Positions 26,088 through 34,749 are shown, counted from the first letter of the stretch. The stretch is DNA of 64,000 nt from Gammaproteobacteria bacterium (GCA_947469285.1 CANIOW010000003.1:1-64000); one strand, 5' to 3'. A program made the numbers and translations. Notes: generated from the sequence alone by a model not told the origin.

Positions 26088-27512
26088 TCATGGCGCCGGC
26101 GCGAACGTAGCGTCAGCAAAGGCTTGCGTGACCGGGCCGTAGGGCGGCCGAATCGCAAAGGCCAAGCCGTTATCATCCGCACAGTGGAACACCGGTTTGG
26201 TATGCGAATAGTTCAGGAAGCCTTCGCGGGCAGAATGGCACCCCATGCCGCTTCCGCCCACACCGCCGAACGGCAGGTTGGCGTCAGCCGCCTGGAACCC
26301 AAACACATTCACACCGGTGCCACCACTCAGCACGCCGGCCGCATAGAGGTCGCCGAGAGCGGGGTCACGAGTGACCATGTAGGCCGCCAATGGGCTCGGG
26401 CCGCTGTTGATGCGGTCCATCGCTGCGTCAAGCGTCCGGTAGGTCTTTACGGGCGTTACCGGACCGAAGACTTCTTCCTGCATGCACTGCAGATCATCGG
26501 GCGGATCGAGAATCACGTACATCGGGATTTGCCGCGTTGCCGCGTCCGGCTCGTCGCCATTCAGCGAGACAACTTTGACGCCACGGTCGCGGGCTTCCTT
26601 GACCAGGCCGAGTACACGCTCGTAGTGGGCACGGTTGATGGCGCCGGTGGCCTCGGGATGGCCAACGTACTTCGGATACAGGCCGGTCCACATCTTGCTG
26701 GCCAGTGCGACCCACTCGTCAACACGACCCTCTGGCACCAGCACATAGTCGGGCGCAGTACAAACCTGGCCACCCTTAAAGGCGCGGAAATAAAGGAAGC
26801 GCTCTACTAGGCCTTCCTCAAAGCCATCGCTCGCGAAGACGGTAGGGTTCTTGCCACCCAATTCGAGCGTCACTGGTACCAGGTTGGCAGCCGCGGCCTG
26901 CATCACCAGCCGACCGACGCGGCCACCGCCAGTGTAGGTGAGGTGGTCCCAGGGCAGGGAGGCAAATTCGACGGCAACGTCGACACCACCGGTCACCACG
27001 GCGAGGATATCCTCATCAAAGTAGGCCGTGACCGCCTCCACCAGCACCTTGGCGCAGGCGGGCGCCAGCTCGGATGACTTGACGATGACGCGGTTGCCGG
27101 CGGCCAACATGTCCGCAACCATCACTAGAGCGCATTCGATTGGGAAATTCCATGGCGAGATGTTGCCGACGACGCCACGCGGTTGGCGCATGACGTAGGC
27201 GTGCGAGGAGCCATGGACCAGCGGATTGAGTTCGCGCTTTTCGGGCGCAAGCCACTCAGCCAGCTTGGCCTGAATGTGCCGGGAACGCGCAATCACCGCG
27301 CCGCTTTCAAAAAGATCAGTCACGAGCGGGTGGTGCGACAAAAAGTCAGCACTCAGCGCCTGCCGCATGGGCTCGCGATAGGCGATGAGCATGGCATCCA
27401 ACTTGCGCAGGCGCTCAAGGCGAACTTCCAGTGTCGGGTTGCGGTCCCTCGCGAAGGCGGCCTTCTGTCGCGCAAACAGCCGATGGAGCTCGTCTTTTGT
27501 GGTGTCAGTCAT
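26088..27512 (-). CDS. Coniferyl-aldehyde dehydrogenase-type ALDH
   Basis: NAD(P)-dependent aldehyde dehydrogenase of 474 residues, close to the coniferyl aldehyde dehydrogenase group. It has the cofactor/active-site motif NISPWNFPIE near residue 117, the general-base glutamate in VTLELGGKNPTVF near residue 212, and the catalytic cysteine in GGQVCTAPDYVLVP near residue 247. EEVFGPVTPVKTY near residue 347 is typical. AAGGAG lies 7 bases before ATG 27512, which overlaps the aminotransferase stop. It would oxidise an aldehyde formed by deamination or by the flavoenzyme to an acid ready for CoA ligation. Confidence 0.92.
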   Translation of the reverse strand: MTDTTKDELHRLFARQKAAFARDRNPTLEVRLERLRKLDAMLIAYREPMRQALSADFLSHHPLVTDLFESGAVIARSRHIQAKLAEWLAPEKRELNPLVHGSSHAYVMRQPRGVVGNISPWNFPIECALVMVADMLAAGNRVIVKSSELAPACAKVLVEAVTAYFDEDILAVVTGGVDVAVEFASLPWDHLTYTGGGRVGRLVMQAAAANLVPVTLELGGKNPTVFASDGFEEGLVERFLYFRAFKGGQVCTAPDYVLVPEGRVDEWVALASKMWTGLYPKYVGHPEATGAINRAHYERVLGLVKEARDRGVKVVSLNGDEPDAATRQIPMYVILDPPDDLQCMQEEVFGPVTPVKTYRTLDAAMDRINSGPSPLAAYMVTRDPALGDLYAAGVLSGGTGVNVFGFQAADANLPFGGVGGSGMGCHSAREGFLNYSHTKPVFHCADDNGLAFAIRPPYGPVTQAFADATFAPAP

Positions 27513-28930
27513 CGCTTTTCTCCTTGCAGGGGGGACTCCGCATCCACAAGCGACGCGAAATCGTGCTGGTCGAGCACCTTGCGCGTAGCCGCTAAGACGC
27601 AGTCAATGTCGGCTTCGGTATGCGCAAAAGACAGGTAGATGTGGTTTGAGGTCGGCAGCGACAGCAGCACGCCCGCGTTGATCAGCGCCAAATAGAACAG
27701 AGCGAGCGTCCCAGTCGGCACACTCGCGTAGCGCACGAACGACGCCGGCTCGCCGGTCAGAAAGATTTGGAGCATCGGCCCGAGCTGATTGATATGGCAA
27801 GCCACGCCGCGCGCCGTGAAGGCTGCGCATAAGCCACGGGCAAGGCGACTGCTAAGGGCACCAAGGCGTGCGTAGCCACCGCTGGCCTCCAACGCCCGGT
27901 AAGTGCGCAACGCCACTGCGGCGGCAGCCAGCGCAGCCGTCCCATCGTTTCCAGTTCCGGACTGAAACACCGCCGGCGTCCCCGCAGGGCGTTCCGGGTC
28001 AAGGCAACAGAGGATGTCTTCGCGACCAGCCACGGCCGCGAGCTTCTCGCCAGCGGCCAAGGCCTTAGCGAAGGTCGACAGGTCCGGCGTCACCCCGTAC
28101 ACGGCCTGCGCACCGCCGGCAGCCATCCGAAAGCCGGTTATTACTTCGTCGAAGACCAAGACCACGCCATGGCGCGTGGCGAGTTCGCGCACGGTACGCA
28201 GGTAGGCCGTGTCGCTGCCCCAGAGCCCACCGGAATGCATGGCGGGGTCCAACACGATGGCGCCGATATCATCACGCCGGGACAGCAGGGCATCAAGGGC
28301 CTCAGCATCGGCATACGGCAGCAAGACGGTATTGGCATGCGTGCCCGGTGCAACGCCGGCACCGAAGGCGTCGGATGTCGGCCCCAACCCAACGAGAAAT
28401 TGGTCGTCTTGGCCGTGGTAATGCCCATGAAACTTGATGACATTGGGTCGGTTCGTGTATGCCCGAGCGACACGCACTGCGCTCATCACCGCTTCGGTAC
28501 CGCTATTGAGGAAACGCACGCGTTCCGCAGAAGCTACCGTGCGCTGCAGTTCTTCTGCCGCTTCCACAGCGAGCAATGGGTTAACGACGAGCGAACCGGT
28601 GGCGGAATGCGCTGCAATGGCCGCGACAACGGCAGGCGGACAATGTCCGAGGAGAAGCGGGCCATTGCACAAGAAGCAGTCGATGTAGCGGTTGCCGTCA
28701 ACGTCGACCATCACGCTGCCTTCGCCGGATGCGAAGTACAGCGGATAGGGAGAGAAGTATCTGAGGTTCCCAGTGGTGCCGCCGGCGAGTGAACGCCTAG
28801 CCCGCGCATGGAGCGCGGCCGAAGCCGGCGTCTTGCGGCGATAGTCGGCAAGAATGGCGTCACGCGTGGCGACTGCGGATGTAGCCGTGGCTGCAGCAAC
28901 AGATATCGTCCCGTGGCTCATCCGCGACAT
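27509..28930 (-). CDS. Class III PLP aminotransferase (glutamate-1-semialdehyde aminomutase-like)
   Basis: PLP enzyme of 473 residues of the HemL-like branch of class III aminotransferases. Visible motifs are FLNSGTEAVMSAVRVARAYT near residue 141, KFHGHYHGQDD near residue 165, the PLP-phosphate aspartate in VVLVFDEVITGFR near residue 260, and the Schiff-base lysine in DLSTFAKALAAGEKLAAVAG near residue 288. Being first in a catabolic operon and coupled to an aldehyde dehydrogenase, it more likely transaminates an amine substrate than makes porphyrin precursors. A second ATG at 28921 could be the start. Its 5' end faces an AT-rich divergent promoter region. Confidence 0.85.
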   Translation of the reverse strand: MSRMSHGTISVAAATATSAVATRDAILADYRRKTPASAALHARARRSLAGGTTGNLRYFSPYPLYFASGEGSVMVDVDGNRYIDCFLCNGPLLLGHCPPAVVAAIAAHSATGSLVVNPLLAVEAAEELQRTVASAERVRFLNSGTEAVMSAVRVARAYTNRPNVIKFHGHYHGQDDQFLVGLGPTSDAFGAGVAPGTHANTVLLPYADAEALDALLSRRDDIGAIVLDPAMHSGGLWGSDTAYLRTVRELATRHGVVLVFDEVITGFRMAAGGAQAVYGVTPDLSTFAKALAAGEKLAAVAGREDILCCLDPERPAGTPAVFQSGTGNDGTAALAAAAVALRTYRALEASGGYARLGALSSRLARGLCAAFTARGVACHINQLGPMLQIFLTGEPASFVRYASVPTGTLALFYLALINAGVLLSLPTSNHIYLSFAHTEADIDCVLAATRKVLDQHDFASLVDAESPLQGEKR

Positions 28931-29148
28931 GCCCCCGCTAGTTCCCGACTACTTTGCCGAGCTTCGGTCAGCCCACGGTTGTAATAATAAGCCGTTGGCC
29001 TATAGCTTGCAAGGCCGAGCAATCAGAGGAGATGCTAATGAAGGTTATAAGGCGTTAAATTGGCTATTTTTTATGCATTATGAGTTGCGCAAAAAATTAG
29101 TCTGGCCTATATTTAACCTATCGTGCCGGTCCATTGGAGATTGTTGTC
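28931..29148. promoter_or_regulatory. AT-rich divergent promoter region
   Basis: The 218-base gap between the aminotransferase and the divergent acetoacetate decarboxylase-family gene is clearly more AT-rich than the genes around it. It contains a direct repeat TGGCCTATA (28996-29004 and 29103-29111). The first copy is part of an imperfect inverted repeat GGCCT...AGGCC. Transcription in both directions probably starts here. I cannot assign -35/-10 hexamers with confidence. The nearest regulator gene is the TetR at 31070-31651. Confidence 0.5.
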
Positions 29149-29922
29149 ATGGCTAAAAATGGAAAATTGACCCCGAAACAGTGGGGGTCCTTCATGCCAG
29201 TGCAGAACTCGCTGGTGCAGAAGGGGCCTTACTACTACCGCGACACTGAGTGCGTGTTAGTGGAGTTCCTGACGGATGCCGACCACGCTCTCAGCCTGCT
29301 CCCTTCAGACCTTGAACTCCACGAGCCGGCCATGGCGTTTATGGTTATCGAGACCAACCACTGGACGACAATCGGACCCTACAGCGAGGTATATAACGCC
29401 ATCCTCTGCACCTATAAAGGTGAGCTCTATGGCTATGTCCCCGGCGTCTATGTCACCGGTGAGGCCTCACAGATTGCCGGCCGTGAGATCTACGGCTTCG
29501 GCAAGAAGCGCGCTCACCGTATCGAAGTCATCAGCCACGACGATGGCTCCGTCGAGGCAGCGATGGATGTGAAGCCGGGTGACGGTGCACTGCGTGCGAC
29601 CATGCGTCCTGCGGTCAACGAACCAGCTTCTGCGGTCGGTGCATTGCCCTTGATCTGCCTGCGCGTCATCCCCGACGTCGCTGGCAGCGACACGCCTGCG
29701 CTTGCCCAGTTAACCTCTGTACTTTTCAAGGCTGAACCGCTCATCGGGTCGGATGGCCTGGCCGAAGTCTACAGCGGCAGCGGCCACATGCAGTTTGGCT
29801 GCCCTTCTGATGCCCAGTTGCCGATTACTCAGTTACTGTCATTTAAATACGCCCACTTCAACGCCGTACTGCCCTATGGCAAGGTACTGAAGACCTACAC
29901 TGACGAGGACTTCACTGGCTAA
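29149..29922 (+). CDS. Acetoacetate decarboxylase family protein
   Basis: Protein of 257 residues in the acetoacetate decarboxylase fold, which uses a lysine Schiff base. The catalytic lysine pair lies in REIYGFGKKRAHRIEV near residue 113, preceded by YVPGVYVTGEASQIAG, as in the family. Related proteins decarboxylate or hydrate larger beta-keto acids, so the substrate may not be acetoacetate. GGAG lies 9 bases before ATG 29149. It is divergent from the eleven-gene cluster and 41 bases upstream of an MDR oxidoreductase. A beta-keto acid formed in the pathway is the natural candidate substrate. Confidence 0.85.
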   Translation: MAKNGKLTPKQWGSFMPVQNSLVQKGPYYYRDTECVLVEFLTDADHALSLLPSDLELHEPAMAFMVIETNHWTTIGPYSEVYNAILCTYKGELYGYVPGVYVTGEASQIAGREIYGFGKKRAHRIEVISHDDGSVEAAMDVKPGDGALRATMRPAVNEPASAVGALPLICLRVIPDVAGSDTPALAQLTSVLFKAEPLIGSDGLAEVYSGSGHMQFGCPSDAQLPITQLLSFKYAHFNAVLPYGKVLKTYTDEDFTG

Positions 29923-29963
29923 ACTGGGTAACAGGACGCGCGTTTAGCCATCGGGAATACTGA

Positions 29964-31001
29964 ATGACGACACCTACCCGCCAAGCGCATCTGGTACGCC
30001 GGCCAGACGGATGCGCCAAACCAACCGACTTTCGCGTGGTGGATGTCGTCCTTCCCGAGCTTGCCGATGGACAGGTGCTCATCCGGAACCTGTGGATGTC
30101 AGTGGACCCTTACATGCGGCGCAGCATGAGCCCGGAAGCTACGGACTTGGAGCCATGGCCGCTGGACGCGCCGCTTGACGGCCCTTCCGTTGGGCGCGTC
30201 GTAGAGTCGCGCAACCCAAAATTCCTGTCAGGCGATCTCGTCGAAAGTATGTCGGGCTGGCAGGAACATTTTATCTCGAGCGGCGGCGATTTCATTCCGT
30301 ACTTATCGCCTAGTGACACACTCGCCGTTCGTCGTAACGAAGACGCCCAGCCAAAGGACTATGTCGGGCTGCTAGGCGTGGCGGCTCTAACCGCCTACCG
30401 CGGCATGGTCGCGCTCAGCCGCGCCAAAGCCGGGGATACGGCCGTCGTCTCCAGCGGAGCCGGTACCGTTGGCTCCATTGCCTGTCAAATCGGCAAGATC
30501 CAGGGCCTGCGCGTCGTCAGCTCTGCGGGATCAGATGAAAAAGTGCGCTGGCTCGAGGAGGTCGCAGGTGTAGATGCGGCTTTTAACTACCGCACCAACT
30601 CTCTGGATGAGGCGCTCCGCAAGCACTGCCCCAAGGGGATTGATCTCGTGCTGGAGAACGCCAGTGTCGAACACCTGTGCGCGTGCCTGCCGCTAATGAA
30701 TGAACTCAAGCAAGTCCTGATTGCTGGACTGGTCAGCACCTATAGCACTGACGGTAAGGTCCAGTTGCCGCGAAACTTCGAATATGTACTGGATCGATTC
30801 CTGACGATTCAGAGCTATCGATTCATGGACTCGCTGGATGTGTATGATCAATTCGTTGCCAACATGCTGCAGTGGCGTCGCGAAGGCCGGATGACGCTTC
30901 CCGAAGTCGTATTCGAAGGCCTCGAAAATGCACCTGAGGCGCTGTGCTCCATTTTTTCCGGCCGCAACACCGGGAAGGCGCTAGTGCACTTGGCAGACTG
31001 A
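29964..31001 (+). CDS. MDR family NADP-dependent alkenal/enone reductase-like oxidoreductase
   Basis: Medium-chain dehydrogenase of 345 residues in the zinc-independent leukotriene B4 dehydrogenase/CurA branch. LWMSVDPYMRRSMS near residue 42, the nucleotide loop SSGAGTVGSIACQIGK near residue 168 and SAGSDEKVRWL near residue 190 match that group. No structural zinc cysteine cluster is present. Enzymes of this type reduce alpha,beta-unsaturated ketones or aldehydes with NADPH. It is cotranscribed with the decarboxylase-family gene 41 bases upstream. Confidence 0.88.
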   Translation: MTTPTRQAHLVRRPDGCAKPTDFRVVDVVLPELADGQVLIRNLWMSVDPYMRRSMSPEATDLEPWPLDAPLDGPSVGRVVESRNPKFLSGDLVESMSGWQEHFISSGGDFIPYLSPSDTLAVRRNEDAQPKDYVGLLGVAALTAYRGMVALSRAKAGDTAVVSSGAGTVGSIACQIGKIQGLRVVSSAGSDEKVRWLEEVAGVDAAFNYRTNSLDEALRKHCPKGIDLVLENASVEHLCACLPLMNELKQVLIAGLVSTYSTDGKVQLPRNFEYVLDRFLTIQSYRFMDSLDVYDQFVANMLQWRREGRMTLPEVVFEGLENAPEALCSIFSGRNTGKALVHLAD

Positions 31002-31004
31002 ATT

Positions 31005-31022
31005 AACCTCGCCAAGGAGGTT
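31005..31022. terminator. Possible bidirectional hairpin between MDR and TetR genes
   Basis: AACCTC (31005-31010) and GAGGTT (31017-31022) form a 6-bp stem with a 6-base loop just after the MDR stop. It lies between converging genes. There is no T-run after it on the plus strand, so its efficiency would be low. Confidence 0.35.
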
Positions 31023-31069
31023 CAGTGAACTATTGAAATGGTGAGTTGCTATCGGTAGCAGAGCACGAT

Positions 31070-31651
31070 CTACTCGGCCTCTACCAGCGCGAAAACCGCA
31101 GCTTTTATCTCGCTTTCTAGGGCGCGCATATCGGCACTGTTTGGGTCTTCGTGAACATACTGAATGCCCACGCCATCGAGGATGGCGTGAATGATCTTGG
31201 CGATGTGGCGACGTCGCTGGGCCGAGAGTTTCGGGGCGATCTGCTTGAGTTCCTGAGCAACCACGGCCTCGTAGAGGTCGTTTTCTTTCTTGAGGATCGC
31301 TGCCATTTCGGGGCTGTGGTCAGCCATCGACATCATGATTCGCCAAAGCGCCGTGTCCGGTGAACGCAGCACCGTCAGGCCCGAATCGATGATGGCAGCC
31401 AGGCGTCCGCGCCGGGTAGAGGTCGCCGCAACCGCCTCCTTCATACTTTCCGTGTACTTGGCAACTTCGTTGTCAAAAATCGCGATGAGCAGCGAGTTGC
31501 GGGTACGAAAGTAGTACTGAAGGTTGCCGTGGGTGATATCGAGCTGGTCTGCCACTTCCCGCAGGACCAGTCCGTCCGGGCCGCTTTCCAGCAGAATTCT
31601 CTTGGCAGCATCCAGAATCTGTTGCCGCTTTGCTTCGCCTTTCTTGCCCAT
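31070..31651 (-). CDS. TetR/AcrR family transcriptional regulator
   Basis: Repressor-type regulator of 193 residues. The N-terminal helix-turn-helix is clear: KRQQILDAAKRILLESGPDG, then LREVADQLDITHGNLQYYFR near residue 31. The C-terminal domain resembles the ligand-binding fold of the family. It follows the MFS gene on the same strand with a 44-base gap, so it may control that operon and the neighbouring catabolic genes. An inverted repeat at 32918-32935 upstream of the MFS gene is a candidate operator. Confidence 0.92.
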   Translation of the reverse strand: MGKKGEAKRQQILDAAKRILLESGPDGLVLREVADQLDITHGNLQYYFRTRNSLLIAIFDNEVAKYTESMKEAVAATSTRRGRLAAIIDSGLTVLRSPDTALWRIMMSMADHSPEMAAILKKENDLYEAVVAQELKQIAPKLSAQRRRHIAKIIHAILDGVGIQYVHEDPNSADMRALESEIKAAVFALVEAE

Positions 31652-31695
31652 GAACTTGATCCATTTTGCTTAAGTTCGCAATTCTTGCGCCCATC

Positions 31696-32829
31696 TCAAC
31701 CAGAGCAAGCAGCCTGCATGCGGCGTATTGGCAACAGCAATAGCGCAAAGCTCACTACAGCCAGCCCGGCCGCCAGCCACAGGATGGCGCCATAGCCACC
31801 GAAAGCAATAGCCATGGACCCTGCGGCAGGGCCTAACGCGAGCCCGATACCCGTCACGGTTGCGGCCAGCGCCAGCGATTTCCCGCTGACATCGATGCCG
31901 GCAAGAATACCCAGCTGGAACGGATTCACAACATTCCATGCCAATGACATCGCGCCAAGGCCAACGATGAACCGAAACGAAGAAAGCTCACCTTGCAGCA
32001 GCGAAAGGCAGCCTAACTGCAAGCAAGTCGCGATAACCAGCGGCAGCACTCTCCCGAATCTGGAGCCGAGCCAAGCCACCAAAGCCGCACCGGCGAATCC
32101 GGTCAAGTTGGCCATTCCCAATGAAAAACCGATGAAAGTCGGTTGAAGTCCGGCCGCGTTGCCAATTCGTTCGATGTACGCGTAGACAGCGTTCTGCTCG
32201 GCCCAGAACAGGGTAACCGAGAGCAGCACCATGCCGACGAGCAGCCAACTCAGACGATGCTCAGAGTTGCCCGTACTGGTCGCTGCCACATTCCCCTGTG
32301 GCAATCGAGCTGCTGCGAAGGCGACTGCCAGCGCTAGCCCTGCCAACATCCAATACGCACTATTTAAACCGTACTGCGAGAGCAGCACCGGCAAACCCCA
32401 CAGCCCGGTGGTGCCAAACAACAGAGCTGCCGCCAACAGCAGGCCGAAATTGCGTTCTGGGTTCTCCGTCTGACTGAGCGAAACGGAAGCCAAGCCAGCG
32501 AGCACACCGCAACCCAGTCCACTCGCGAATCGGGCGGCAGCGAAGGCATCGAACGCATGCAGCCCGGTGGTAACGACGTTGGCCGCTACCATCAAAGCCA
32601 CACCAAAGTAGGCCAAGCGGCGCCAATTCACGCGTCCTACGAGCCAGGCCGTCAAGGCGGTCGCCAGCGCGTATCCACCGAGGTCAATCGACGCCAGCAG
32701 GCCGGCCTGCTGCTCGGTAAAGCCACGGTCGGCGACCATGCCGCCCACCAGCAGCGGAATCAAGTAGATGACGCTGTTCCCCACGACGCCGACGAGGATT
32801 GTCGGCACCAAACCCTTCAGTACGCGCAC
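31696..32829 (-). CDS. MFS transporter
   Basis: Inner-membrane permease of 377 residues with about twelve hydrophobic segments. The typical A-like loop after the second segment reads WLVGRVNWRRLAYFG near residue 63. LLVGMVLLSVTLFWAEQNAV near residue 196 begins the second half. The size is short for MFS but the whole fold is present. It probably imports the pathway substrate or exports a by-product, working with the TonB receptor at the outer membrane. It is cotranscribed with the TetR gene and divergent from two SDR genes. Confidence 0.85.
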   Translation of the reverse strand: MRVLKGLVPTILVGVVGNSVIYLIPLLVGGMVADRGFTEQQAGLLASIDLGGYALATALTAWLVGRVNWRRLAYFGVALMVAANVVTTGLHAFDAFAAARFASGLGCGVLAGLASVSLSQTENPERNFGLLLAAALLFGTTGLWGLPVLLSQYGLNSAYWMLAGLALAVAFAAARLPQGNVAATSTGNSEHRLSWLLVGMVLLSVTLFWAEQNAVYAYIERIGNAAGLQPTFIGFSLGMANLTGFAGAALVAWLGSRFGRVLPLVIATCLQLGCLSLLQGELSSFRFIVGLGAMSLAWNVVNPFQLGILAGIDVSGKSLALAATVTGIGLALGPAAGSMAIAFGGYGAILWLAAGLAVVSFALLLLPIRRMQAACSG

Positions 32830-32917
32830 CCGTTGCTCCCCCGCGATAGCCCCTACCGGGGCGTGCAGTTAAATCATGCCTAATACCAAATCGTAAGCGG
32901 ATGGCCTAAACAAGGCA

Positions 32918-32935
32918 AATTTCAATTCCGAAATT
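32918..32935. promoter_or_regulatory. Inverted repeat, candidate TetR operator
   Basis: AATTTC (32918-32923) and GAAATT (32930-32935) form a perfect inverted repeat with a 6-base spacer. With flanking GC the match extends to GCAA(A)TTTC and GAAATTGC. It lies midway between the divergent MFS-TetR and SDR genes. The site is seen; TetR binding is inferred from position. Confidence 0.45.
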
Positions 32936-33037
32936 GCAGCCTCCTCGCACCATTTTCACCAAATAGACACTGGAGTTTTCGCCACCACGTCGGCATACTT
33001 CGCTCAATGGGCCACTGGCCTAATCTGGAGTCATCGG

Positions 33038-33805
33038 ATGAAGCTCGACGGCAAAGTAGCCATCGTGACCGGTGCGGCGCAAGGTATCGGTCTGGCAACA
33101 GCTACCGCCATGGCGGAGACCGGTGCACGCGTGGTTCTGGTGGACCGCAATGCCGATGCTGTGGCCGTCGCGGCGGTCACTCTGGCCGCGCGCGGGCTGA
33201 CCGTGCGGCATTGTGTCGCCGATATTACGCTGCCGTCCGGGAACCAACGGGTCGTAAAGGAGACCCTAGCTGCTTTCGGTCGTATCGATATCTTGCACGC
33301 CAACGCCGGCGTGGCGCCTTTCCGGGATTTGCTGACGTCTACCGAGCTTGATATCGCAAACACCATCGACGTAAACCTGACAGGCGCGATTCACGGCTGC
33401 GCGGCAGTGCTACCCGTGATGACGTCACAGAAGCAAGGCGTCATCCTGCTCACGGCCTCCATTGCCGCTTTCGTTGGCGACCCTTCCGTTCCGGTCTATA
33501 GCGCCACCAAGGGCGGGCTCGTGGCATTGTGCAAGTCGCTGGCCGTGCGCCACGGCCCCGATGGCATACGCTGCAATACCCTTTGTCCTGGCGATGTCGC
33601 CACCACGATGCTCGAGGAATATCTGGCCCGCGAACCAGACCCAGCAGCTGCGCGTCGTGAAATGGCAGATCGATATCCGCTACGGCGTCTCGGGGAGCCT
33701 GCAGACATCGCCAAGCTGGCCGTCTTTCTCTGTTCCGATGACGCCGCATGGATTACCGGTGCGGACTACCTCATCGATGGCGGCTTGACCGCCAGGTGCT
33801 ATTAG
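33038..33805 (+). CDS. SDR family oxidoreductase
   Basis: Short-chain dehydrogenase of 255 residues. TGAAQGIG near residue 12 binds the nucleotide, and VLVDRNAD after the second strand has the aspartate expected for NAD(H). NAGVAPF is near residue 89 and the catalytic pair is a serine in LLTASIAAF with YSATK near residue 153. It ends with the usual ITGADYLIDGGLTA. A second SDR gene begins 2 bases after its stop, so the two are translated together. Substrate unknown; the pair could act on successive hydroxyls. Confidence 0.88.
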   Translation: MKLDGKVAIVTGAAQGIGLATATAMAETGARVVLVDRNADAVAVAAVTLAARGLTVRHCVADITLPSGNQRVVKETLAAFGRIDILHANAGVAPFRDLLTSTELDIANTIDVNLTGAIHGCAAVLPVMTSQKQGVILLTASIAAFVGDPSVPVYSATKGGLVALCKSLAVRHGPDGIRCNTLCPGDVATTMLEEYLAREPDPAAARREMADRYPLRRLGEPADIAKLAVFLCSDDAAWITGADYLIDGGLTARCY

Positions 33806-33807
33806 CC

Positions 33808-34581
33808 ATGGATATTTCCCTGAACGGCAAAGTCGCTTTGGTCACTGGTGCCGCACGGGGCATTGGGCGCGCGACTGCCAATCTGCTGGCTAAATACGGC
33901 GCTGCCGTCGTCCTCACCGATCTGCCAGCCGAGCTAGGCGAGCTCGAATCGGCCGTCGCAGAAATCCACCATCAGGGGCATCAAGCCTGCGCTGTGGGAG
34001 CGGATGTTAGCCAACAGGCGGACGTGGAGGCATGCACCTTGGCAGCACTCCAATTTGGCGGACGGCTGGATATTCTGGTCAACGTGGCGGGCGTCCATCT
34101 CTACCCTGCACCCCTACTGTCAATCGACGCAGCGGCATGGGACCGGGTCTTCAGCATCAATCTCAAGGGTCCCCTGTTCATGTGTCAGGCAGCGGTTCCC
34201 CACATGGTTAAGCAGGGCTCCGGCTCGGTCATCAACATCGCCTCGGACAGCGCCTTCGATGTCATACCAGACGAGGGAGCCTATGGCATTTCGAAGCTTG
34301 CGCTGGTCCGCTTTTCCGCCTATCTCTGCAAAGAGCTGGCGGGCACGGGTGTCCGAGTGAACTCTCTGGCTCCCGGCTGGGTGAAGACGCGCTTGACGGA
34401 GTTCGTACGCCAAGATAGCGCCGCCATGGCAGCAGCACTGGAAGGCATTCCCGTCCGCAAATTCGCCGAGCCTGAAGATATCGCTGGCGTGGTCCTGTTC
34501 CTGGCATCGGAGCTTGCCAACTACGTGAACGGGCATTGCATCGTGGTGGATGGTGGCCGTATCGCAGGACAACCCGCGTGA
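33808..34581 (+). CDS. SDR family oxidoreductase
   Basis: Short-chain dehydrogenase of 257 residues beginning MDISLNGKVALVTGAARGIG. The structural NNAG motif reads NVAG, and the catalytic YGISK lies near residue 161 after a conserved serine (NIASDSAFD). VVLTDLPAEL after the second strand favours NAD(H). ATG 33808 is chosen over an in-frame start at 33748 inside the preceding SDR gene. Its stop overlaps by 4 bases the GTG of a degenerate kinase fragment, hinting that an intact kinase once followed in this operon. Confidence 0.88.
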   Translation: MDISLNGKVALVTGAARGIGRATANLLAKYGAAVVLTDLPAELGELESAVAEIHHQGHQACAVGADVSQQADVEACTLAALQFGGRLDILVNVAGVHLYPAPLLSIDAAAWDRVFSINLKGPLFMCQAAVPHMVKQGSGSVINIASDSAFDVIPDEGAYGISKLALVRFSAYLCKELAGTGVRVNSLAPGWVKTRLTEFVRQDSAAMAAALEGIPVRKFAEPEDIAGVVLFLASELANYVNGHCIVVDGGRIAGQPA

Positions 34582-34727
34582 CCATCATTGAAACGCCGGG
34601 ACATCCGCTCGCCGATTTTGGCTATTCCCGCATGCCGATCCTGCCGAACCATATCGACAACCTCCACTACTACCTTGCGTTCAACCTGTTCCGGTCGGCG
34701 GCCATCTTCCACGCGATTCGTAACTGA
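34578..34727 (+). pseudogene. Remnant of an APH-like phosphotransferase (ACAD10/11 kinase-type)
   Basis: An open frame of 49 codons, GTG 34578 to TGA 34727, overlaps the SDR stop by 4 bases. It reads IETPGHPLADFGYSRMPILP, then DNLHYYLAFNLFRSAAIF. These resemble two separate conserved stretches near the C-terminus of APH-family kinases that partner ACAD10/11-type dehydrogenases (DWE-x-GDPLADLAY and FYLAFxLFRLAAILQG). The intervening 30-40 residues, the kinase core of roughly 270 residues and the final residues are missing. The similarity is judged by eye from known family patterns. It is best read as a decayed gene; a short expressed peptide cannot be excluded. Confidence 0.7.
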
Positions 34728-34749
34728 GTCAGCCTTGAACGGCTTCAGC

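Noticed and set aside
29025-29058. Mini-ORF (six codons, ATG 29038) with AGAGGAG upstream, before the decarboxylase-family gene
   Set aside because: Too short to distinguish from chance; no attenuator hairpin or codon pattern follows it.
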